Below, in pieces: positions 6,088-9,476 of a stretch of 9,476 bases of DNA. Origin of the DNA: an uncultured Clostridia bacterium (GTDB lineage: Bacteria > Bacillota > Clostridia > Oscillospirales > Acutalibacteraceae); contig CALWVC010000045.1 in NCBI GenBank assembly GCA_944384865.1, positions 1 to 9,476 on the forward strand. Reading direction: 5' to 3'. A program made the translations under genes and the position numbers. Position 1 is the first letter of the stretch; each line of letters opens with the position of its first letter. The notes beneath the pieces are model-generated. The model had not been told where the DNA came from. It searched no databases and saw nothing but the letters and a program-made list of their open reading frames with translations.

Positions 6088-6831
6088 ATGTATTTTTCAT
6101 ATGGTCAAAAAGAAACAGCTTATTTAAAACAGCGAGATCCGCGGCTCGGCGCAATCATCGATCAGATCGGCCCCGTTTATCGCGAAACCGATCCAGACCT
6201 GTTTTCTTCGGTTGTCCATCATATTATCGGGCAGCAAATTTCCACAAAAGCGCAGGCCACCATCTGGAACAGGATGCAGCAGACACTGGGAAAGATAGAT
6301 GCGGCGTCTGTGCAGGCGGCAGGAATCCGTCGCCTGCAGGCTTTTGGCATCACCTTTCGCAAAGCGGAATATATCGTCGATTTTGCGGATAAAGTGCAAA
6401 GCGGTAGGTTTGATTTAGAAGGCATCCGGCAAAAATCGGATGCAGAGGCGATCGCTGCGCTTTCTTCTTTAAAGGGCGTCGGCGTGTGGACTGCCGAAAT
6501 GATTTTACTGTTCTGTATGCAACGGCCTGATGTATTCAGTTTTGATGATCTGGCGATTCAGCGGGGGCTTCGGATGGTATACCATCACCGTCGGATCAAC
6601 CGCAAACTGTTTGAGAAATACCGCCGGCGGTTCAGCCCCTATTGCAGCGTTGCAAGTCTGTATCTCTGGGCGGTAGCCGGCGGCGCAATAGCAGGCATGA
6701 ACGATTATGCGCCCAAAAAGAAAACTGCTGGTAAACAGGCGGCAGACCGTAAGAGCCGGACAAAGCAAGCGCAAAACGGCTCTGAGAGCGCCGGCGAAAC
6801 AAAACAGTTCTCCACATCCGAAAGCCGCTGA
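6088..6831 (+). CDS. AlkA-type DNA-3-methyladenine glycosylase (HhH-GPD superfamily)
   Basis: A 247-residue base-excision repair enzyme that should remove alkylated purines from DNA. The core holds LFSSVVHHIIGQQISTKAQ (DNA-binding helices of the AlkA/3-methyladenine glycosylase II group). The helix-hairpin-helix is LKGVGVWTAEM (128-138). VFSFDDLAIQRG follows, where Asp154 aligns with the catalytic Asp of AlkA (Asp238 in E. coli). YLWAV near residue 192 is typical of the last helix. The N-terminal AlkA domain of the E. coli enzyme is absent, as in many short Firmicutes members. Residues about 208-247 form a Lys/Arg/Ser/Gln-rich tail that looks disordered and may bind DNA non-specifically. The start is supported by AAAGGATG (6073-6080) with AGGA 9 nt from the ATG. 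The gene is monocistronic with its own promoter. Confidence 0.92.
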   Translation: MYFSYGQKETAYLKQRDPRLGAIIDQIGPVYRETDPDLFSSVVHHIIGQQISTKAQATIWNRMQQTLGKIDAASVQAAGIRRLQAFGITFRKAEYIVDFADKVQSGRFDLEGIRQKSDAEAIAALSSLKGVGVWTAEMILLFCMQRPDVFSFDDLAIQRGLRMVYHHRRINRKLFEKYRRRFSPYCSVASLYLWAVAGGAIAGMNDYAPKKKTAGKQAADRKSRTKQAQNGSESAGETKQFSTSESR

Positions 6832-6863
6832 TCAAAACCTGTTATCGCAAGATGCGCATATAT

Positions 6864-6884
6864 CCGGCGGCATGGTTCCGCCGG
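6864..6884. repeat. GC-rich stem-loop after the glycosylase gene
   Basis: CCGGCGG (6864-6870) and CCGCCGG (6878-6884) pair perfectly around CATGGTT, starting 32 nt after the glycosylase stop codon. On the plus strand an A run rather than a U run follows, so it is not a canonical intrinsic terminator. It may still protect the transcript 3' end or stop polymerase with factor help. Confidence 0.45.
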
Positions 6885-7269
6885 CAAAAAACACGCTTTC
6901 CCAGGCAGTATATGTTACCGAGAATAATCTGTGTAACGCCGTTCCATGCCAATATCGGCGGGCTGAATCTATGTAAAACTCTGCATTGTTTTTATATATT
7001 TTAATAAACACCATATATTCCCGCAAGCTACGCAACAAACAAAAACGCCATCTGCTCTGATCATAAAGTTTTTATGCCCTTTTGTAATATAATATTAACA
7101 AATCTGCAATGCTTTTTCATTTGTTCCTTTGTCTGTCCATTCTCTAACCATCATCAATCGTGTTTTTTCAAAAGCATAGCTGCTATTTGTTTAATATACA
7201 CATATTATTTTGCAAAACACTCTTAATAAAATAATAATTTGTGCATATATACAATTTTTTGAAATATTG
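6885..7269. other. AT-rich intergenic region without a recognisable gene
   Basis: About 385 bp become strongly AT-rich from roughly 6970 onward, in contrast to the flanking coding DNA. Small hairpins such as CATAAA-GTT-TTTATG (7062-7076) and a lone TATAAT (7088-7093) without a good -35 are present. No open frame with a ribosome binding site and no tRNA- or riboswitch-like fold is convincing on either strand. It probably acts as spacer and upstream regulatory DNA for the cellulase gene. Confidence 0.5.
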
Positions 7270-7298
7270 TTGCATTTTGAAAAAATCCATGATATAGT
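7270..7298 (+). promoter_or_regulatory. Extended -10 promoter of the GH5 cellulase gene
   Basis: TTGCAT (7270-7275), a 17-bp spacer and TATAGT (7293-7298), directly preceded by TGA (7290-7292), form an extended -10 sigma-A promoter within very AT-rich DNA. The predicted start near 7305 leaves an 88-nt leader. The leader holds an A/T hairpin (7310-7330) and the palindrome at 7347-7360. Confidence 0.65.
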
Positions 7299-7346
7299 AA
7301 ATTTGCTGAATATTTTTTCCAAAAAAATATATAACATACGAAAGAT

Positions 7347-7360
7347 TGATGTGCACATCA
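7347..7360. promoter_or_regulatory. 14-bp palindrome, candidate operator for the cellulase gene
   Basis: TGATGTGCACATCA is a perfect 14-bp palindrome lying between the predicted transcription start (about +42) and the ribosome binding site. Cellulase genes are often under LacI-family or catabolite control through 14-bp palindromes. The centre here is GC, not the CG usual for LacI-family and cre sites, so another regulator type is possible. The role is inferred. Confidence 0.4.
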
Positions 7361-7392
7361 TCTAAATAAAAACAGCAATGGAGATGAATTTT

Positions 7393-9476
7393 ATGCGAAC
7401 ACGAAAAAGGGTTATCAGTATTTTATTAACCATCGTTCTGCTGACCGGCGCTTTCATAAGCGCCAACATATTCGGCGCTTCAGCAGATGCGCAATTCGGC
7501 AAATCGGCAACTGAATTCATTCGGCAAATCAACATCGGCTGGAATTTAGGCAACTCACTTGACGTTTCCGCATCCTGGGGCGGCGAAACCGGATGGGGTA
7601 ATCCCGTAGTCACGGAGGCAGTTTTCACCTCGGTCAAAAACAAGGGTTTTAACGCTGTTCGTATTCCGGTTACCTGGTACGGCTCTTTTTCGCAGACCTC
7701 GCCCTATACGGTCAACGCTTCCTATATGGCGCGGGTCAAGCAGGTTGTAGATTGGGCAATGTCTAAAGATTTGTTTGTAATTTTGAACACCCATCACGAG
7801 GGTGATTGGCTATATGTCGATTATGCCAATGCACAGGAAGAAGATACGACCAATGCAAAATTCGCCGCTTTATGGACGCAAATTGCCAATACCTTTAAAA
7901 ATTATTCCGAAAAGCTTATTTTTGAAGGGATGAACGAAACCCGTGCCGGCGAAAACTGGACCGGAAATTCCCAATATTACCAGTCAATCAACCGGCTGAA
8001 TCAAACCTTTGTGGACGCTGTGCGGGAAACCGGCGGAAATAACGCCAAACGGTATCTGGTTGTTCCGACTTACGCCGCTCTGGGAACCAAAGCGGTCGTT
8101 GACGGAACAGTGATTCCCGATGATCCGCAGAAACATGTGATCATGTCGATCCACCCGTATCATCCGGGTGAATTTTGTGCCAGCGCAAGCTCGGTATCGG
8201 TTTATAACGATACGGCGCTCAATGAACTGCGCACCTTTTGCGTAAATCTGAAATCTGCGTTTATCAGCAAGGGTGTTCCGGTTATTTTCGGCGAAATGGG
8301 CGCTGTCTTTAAAAACAACAATGATGAACGGGTGAAATGGGCGCAGCATTATATTGACCTGACCAGCGATTTCGGAATCCGCTGTTTCTATTGGGACAAC
8401 GGAATTCTGGACAGTACAGGCGATGACTTTGGCCTGATGAACCGAACCACCTATAGCTGGGATATGCACAACACCCTTACAACCGCATTGATCAACGCCG
8501 CGAATGCCGGCAAGGCCAAAACGGTGAACGATGATGTGACCACCGATTATTCCGACATGCCGCTGAGCTGGCGGTTAGACGATCAGACATACGCATACTG
8601 CTGGGGACTGACCTACGGTTACGGCGATCTCAACGGCAACGGTGTTGCGCTGCAGTATTTCTCTTCGGATTCCTCGGACAACCTGATCGTAGACACGGGA
8701 ACTGCCGGCGGCAATATGATTCAACAGCAGTTCTGGGCGGATCAGAGTATGCATGCGCAGTTCTCCTACGCGAAATTTATTTCTGAAAACGCCGGCAACC
8801 TCAGCTCCGCAGGTAAAAAGCTGCGCTTTACTTTCCGGTCTAATTTCGACGAGGGTGAATGGACTTATGCCGATGGCAACCAGGTGTTGCTGAAAGGCAG
8901 AATCATTATTCCCGGCGTCGGAAGCTTTGACTTTGGCGCTGACGCAGGCCAGGAAGGCTGTATTATGGCAACCGCCGACAACCCGGTACAGGTAGTGGAG
9001 ATTCCGCTGCCTGCGGACAAAACCTTCGGAGCTGCCACCGCATACAGCGGCATCAGCGCAGAGTTTCTGTTCATAGCCGGAAGCTGGGGACAAAACCGGC
9101 CGATCAAAGCCATGGTCAGTCCTATCGAAATTGTTTCGGTGGACGAACCGCTCCCGGAAGAAACGACTACGACCACGACCACAACCACAACTACGACTAC
9201 AACTACAACCGCGCCTCCCGAAGAGACTGAGGCTCCCACAACGACAACCACGACTACAGCGCCGCCCGTTCCGTCATCTAATATGATTTATGATGCCGAC
9301 AGCGCAGCTCTTCCGTCTGTAAGTCTTTCGGGCGCTTTGTCTTTAGTAGATCAAAAATCTCCGTCAGGTAAGGCGTTGAAAGTGCTGCGTACCAGCGAGT
9401 ATAACAACATCGGACTGACGTTCAACGGAGATTTCTCCGAGCAGGCGCAGAACAGCACAGGGCTGAAAGTCTGGGT
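7393..9476 (+). CDS. Secreted multimodular GH5 endoglucanase (3' end outside window)
   Basis: 694 codons run to the window edge without a stop. A signal peptide (RTRKR, hydrophobic core, likely cleavage after Ala-Ser-Ala at 29-31) is followed by a glycoside hydrolase family 5 domain (about 40-370), probably of the GH5_4 endoglucanase type. Motifs are INIGWNLGNSLDV (46-58), GFNAVRIPVTW, NTHHEGDW (His134/135), IFEGMNETR with acid/base Glu182, SIHPYHP (His254), IFGEMGA with nucleophile Glu301, and FYWDNG (Trp334). Thr replaces the common Pro after Glu182. A beta-rich module of about 210 residues (375-585) follows; it is unassigned and could bind carbohydrate. Then come two poly-Thr linkers and the start of another module (about 628 on). 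GGAG (7380-7383) lies 9 nt before the ATG at 7393, so the in-frame ATG at 7384 is rejected. The likely role is cleaving beta-1,4-glucans outside the cell. Confidence 0.94.
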   Translation, partial: MRTRKRVISILLTIVLLTGAFISANIFGASADAQFGKSATEFIRQINIGWNLGNSLDVSASWGGETGWGNPVVTEAVFTSVKNKGFNAVRIPVTWYGSFSQTSPYTVNASYMARVKQVVDWAMSKDLFVILNTHHEGDWLYVDYANAQEEDTTNAKFAALWTQIANTFKNYSEKLIFEGMNETRAGENWTGNSQYYQSINRLNQTFVDAVRETGGNNAKRYLVVPTYAALGTKAVVDGTVIPDDPQKHVIMSIHPYHPGEFCASASSVSVYNDTALNELRTFCVNLKSAFISKGVPVIFGEMGAVFKNNNDERVKWAQHYIDLTSDFGIRCFYWDNGILDSTGDDFGLMNRTTYSWDMHNTLTTALINAANAGKAKTVNDDVTTDYSDMPLSWRLDDQTYAYCWGLTYGYGDLNGNGVALQYFSSDSSDNLIVDTGTAGGNMIQQQFWADQSMHAQFSYAKFISENAGNLSSAGKKLRFTFRSNFDEGEWTYADGNQVLLKGRIIIPGVGSFDFGADAGQEGCIMATADNPVQVVEIPLPADKTFGAATAYSGISAEFLFIAGSWGQNRPIKAMVSPIEIVSVDEPLPEETTTTTTTTTTTTTTTTAPPEETEAPTTTTTTTAPPVPSSNMIYDADSAALPSVSLSGALSLVDQKSPSGKALKVLRTSEYNNIGLTFNGDFSEQAQNSTGLKVW
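9163..9258 (+). repeat. Poly-threonine linker repeats in the cellulase
   Basis: Sixteen consecutive Thr codons (9163-9210, residues 591-606), a short APPEETEAP segment and seven more Thr codons (9238-9258) form an extended linker, probably O-glycosylated, between modules. In the 16-codon run the third bases alternate purine/pyrimidine without exception, a degenerate ACR-ACY hexamer repeated eight times. On the other strand it reads as a long poly-Val frame that is not a gene. Confidence 0.9.

Noticed and set aside
6832..7038. Minus-strand ORF of 68 codons after the glycosylase gene
   Set aside because: No ribosome binding site or promoter and no recognisable protein family; it spans the GC-rich hairpin and AT-rich spacer.
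8623..8661. GDLNGNG stretch resembling half of a dockerin calcium-binding motif
   Set aside because: Only one partial motif, embedded in a beta-rich module, without the second repeat or the following helix typical of dockerins.
8865..9251. Minus-strand frame with a long poly-Val stretch
   Set aside because: It is the complement of the ACN-rich Thr linker of the cellulase; no ribosome binding site or independent coding signal.

Overview
The window looks like a chromosomal segment of a low-to-moderate GC Firmicute, most likely a plant-fibre-degrading clostridium of the Ruminococcaceae/Oscillospirales type. The grounds are strong AGGAGG-type ribosome binding sites, consensus sigma-A promoters, a TTG start, a Firmicutes-style CarD-family regulator, heterodimeric ABC exporters, and a secreted GH5 endoglucanase with threonine-rich linkers. 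Placement below phylum level is inference from gene content.

Layout. (1) Positions 1-125, minus strand: the first 41 codons of a secreted or lipoprotein-like gene running off the left edge. It has its own consensus promoter (TTGACA-N17-TACTAT) overlapped by an 8+8 bp inverted repeat. (2) 336-1029, plus: extended -10 promoter, a leader of about 150 nt, and a CarD/CdnL-type RNA polymerase-binding regulator. (3) 1078-1126: a perfect 22-bp stem-loop. (4) 1177-4696, plus: two overlapping genes for a heterodimeric type IV ABC exporter, with complementary degenerate residues in one ATP site. (5) 4892-5541, minus: a flavin reductase-like FMN-binding protein with its promoter. (6) 5593-5875: a compact structured intergenic element, then on the minus strand an initiator tRNA-Met(CAT) with promoter, 3' hairpin and terminator. 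(7) 5925-6831, plus: promoter, structured leader and an AlkA-type HhH-GPD DNA glycosylase with a basic tail. (8) 6832-7392: AT-rich non-coding DNA ending in an extended -10 promoter and a 14-bp palindrome. (9) 7393 to the right edge, plus: a secreted multimodular GH5 cellulase, cut by the window end.

How the genes work together. The two ABC genes are translationally coupled and should form one exporter. They may be co-transcribed with the CarD-like gene, because no good promoter is visible between them, although the 22-bp hairpin lies in that gap. The other units (flavin reductase, tRNA, glycosylase, cellulase) each have their own promoter and look like unrelated housekeeping or accessory single-gene units.

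I see no CRISPR array, transposase, phage gene or obvious new defence or biosynthetic system. The observations most worth checking are non-coding: the 22-bp stem-loop, the three-way-junction-like element beside the tRNA, and dyads placed like operators at promoters. The ACR-ACY alternating Thr linker is also worth a look.
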